From: Sinosporangium siamense
GTDB taxonomy: Bacteria; Actinomycetota; Actinomycetes; Streptosporangiales; Streptosporangiaceae
Assembly: GCF_016863435.1 (NCBI RefSeq)
Contig: NZ_BOOW01000018.1
Location: forward strand, 350,738 to 414,737
Direction of reading: 5' to 3'
DNA length: 64,000 nt
Made by a program: the position numbers and the translations under genes. The notes beneath the pieces were generated by a model. The model ran no database searches, was not told the DNA's origin, and saw nothing but the letters and a program-made list of their open reading frames with translations. Positions 62,946 to 64,000 of the stretch are shown here, piece by piece (position 1 is the first letter of the stretch; each line of letters starts with the position of its first letter).

Positions 62946-64000
62946 CCGTCACCTTGCTCCCCGGGCTCCTGCAGCGGCGCGTACGGTGACCTTTGCCGCA
63001 TGCCTCTCCCGCAGTAGGCCATTGCCTCTCGCCTGGTCGGCCGGACACCCTGAATTCAGCGTGGGCCGAGCACGTCACCGGCGGCTTCGGCCGGTAAGGG
63101 AAGCGATCTCGTTTTCCCTTACAAAGAGCAAGGTAAAAGCTCCTGGAACGCCGTATGATCCTGGAGTCCCTGACCGGCCGCCGACTGGGCGCCGAGCAGC
63201 CGCCGAGCGGCTGTTGGCCGGGCACCGAGCGTTGCCCGCCAGGCGCCGACACTCTGGTCCGCCACGAGATCCACACCCCGACCCGGCATCACGGCCGACA
63301 CGTCGAACACACCCCCGCACCACTCGTCCACCTGCACCAACCAACCGCATCTGGACCAGCCGACTGCCGCGATCTCTCCGCCTGACCGTCCCTAGCGGGA
63401 ACCGCCGGCGGAACACGGCCTTTCCATCACCGAGAAACATCTCTCTTCGTGACCCCGCCGCCTGCCCGGCCCGGGGACCTGGCACCGCCGTATCCCAAAC
63501 AAACCGCGCAAACGGGGGCCCGCGGGGCCGGACGAACGCCACACCGCCCGGCCCCGCGGCCATACCCGCCCGCGCACCGCCCGGCCTGCCCTGCGGCCAC
63601 ACCCACTCGCGCATTGGGCGGACCCCTTGGCGCTGCGGCAGACACCCGCCCGTGCACCCGCCTGGCCCTGCGGCCACACCCGCCCTTGTATCGGCCCCAC
63701 CGCCGGCCTGCCGCGGTCGACAACCATCCGCATCCCGCCCGGCCGTGCGGCCCCACCCACTTGAACATCGGCCCCACCTCCGGCTCCGCGCGCACTCAAC
63801 TCACACACTCAGCTCAGTGCCTTCCGCAGCAACCGATCTCATCTGCTCGCACATCGGTGCACACTCGGGAGTGCCGTGCGACCGACAGGTCGGTCACGAC
63901 AGCGCAGACGGTGACGGCGCACATCGGTGCACGCTCGGGGAGGGCCGTGCGACCGGCGAGCATCCAGTCGGTCGTAGCCGACCCTGCTAGCCGCTCGGCC
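62946..64000. other. About 1 kb without a convincing gene
   Basis: Long open frames exist on both strands but are Pro/Arg/Gly-rich, lack ribosome binding sites and show no family motif. 63540-63770 is a degenerate repeat zone with several CTGCGGCCACACCCGCCC-like units. A 73-codon minus frame (63119-63340, containing DEWCGGVFDVSAVMPGRG) looks more protein-like but is unrecognised and may be a remnant. Confidence 0.4.
63848..63955. repeat. Imperfect ~37-bp direct repeat, period 70 bp
   Basis: 63848-63884 and 63918-63955 share CGCACATCGGTGCACnCTCGG and CCGTGCGACCG with a few differences between. Confidence 0.75.

Noticed and set aside
62986..63990. 334-codon plus-strand frame near the window end
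   Set aside because: Pro/Arg/Ala-rich low-complexity translation without ribosome binding site or family motif, overlapping equally long frames on the other strand.

Overview
The window is 64 kb of very GC-rich DNA with actinomycete traits: strong third-position G/C bias, frequent GTG and TTG starts, SARP, LAL-type LuxR, PucR and IclR regulators, and several P450s. I place it in a filamentous actinomycete; a member of the Streptosporangiales is plausible, but I cannot prove it from sequence alone. I see no rRNA, tRNA, CRISPR array, transposase or integrase.

Layout. (1) 0-4.3 kb: the 3' part of a large LuxR regulator, a DJ-1/PfpI protein and a secreted S37 peptidase, with short tandem repeats in the spacers. 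(2) 4.3-18.2 kb: a catabolic block. It holds a five-gene operon (split transketolase, M24 peptidase-like protein, hydroxyacid dehydrogenase, semialdehyde dehydrogenase), a divergent MFS transporter, a branched-chain-type ABC importer (binding lipoprotein, LivH, fused LivM-LivG, LivF) and an amidohydrolase. A palindrome of the form TGGC-N3-GCCA lies upstream of each of these four transcription units and suggests one regulon. (3) 18.2-25.8 kb: a MacB-type ABC exporter plus a NarL-type two-component system. The block sits between two perfect 51-bp direct repeats made of ABC-F and P450 gene ends, so it looks like an insertion. (4) 25.8-26.6 kb: a P450 preceded by a 26-codon gene with a textbook ribosome binding site and a C-terminal Tyr-Pro-Ile-Tyr motif, a candidate minimal RiPP system. 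(5) 26.6-34 kb: acyl-CoA metabolism genes, a PucR regulator divergent from an alcohol dehydrogenase and an APC permease, and a heparinase relic.

(6) 35.9-55 kb: the most interesting region, a biosynthetic gene cluster. It has the 3,5-dihydroxyphenylglycine (Dpg) genes (type III PKS DpgA, DpgB, DpgC and an HpgT-type aminotransferase) but no NRPS and no DpgD. With them are an AGAT-type amidinotransferase, a PGM1-like ATP-grasp ligase, a methyltransferase and a probable sugar branch: NAD-dependent epimerase, DegT aminotransferase, glycosyltransferase/SDR fusion, PIG-L deacetylase and NodU-type carbamoyltransferase. There is also an asparagine-synthetase-like protein whose glutaminase Cys and PP-loop Asp are both replaced, and a SARP activator. 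The set recalls the pheganomycin/resorcinomycin guanidino-arylglycine peptides, with added carbamoyl-aminosugar tailoring. I infer a ribosome- or ligase-made, NRPS-free, guanidinylated Dpg peptide or pseudopeptide, possibly glycosylated.

(7) 56-61.4 kb: a sugar ABC importer divergent from its probable IclR regulator, and a metallophosphoesterase. (8) 61.7-64 kb: a second P450, then about 1 kb without a convincing gene.
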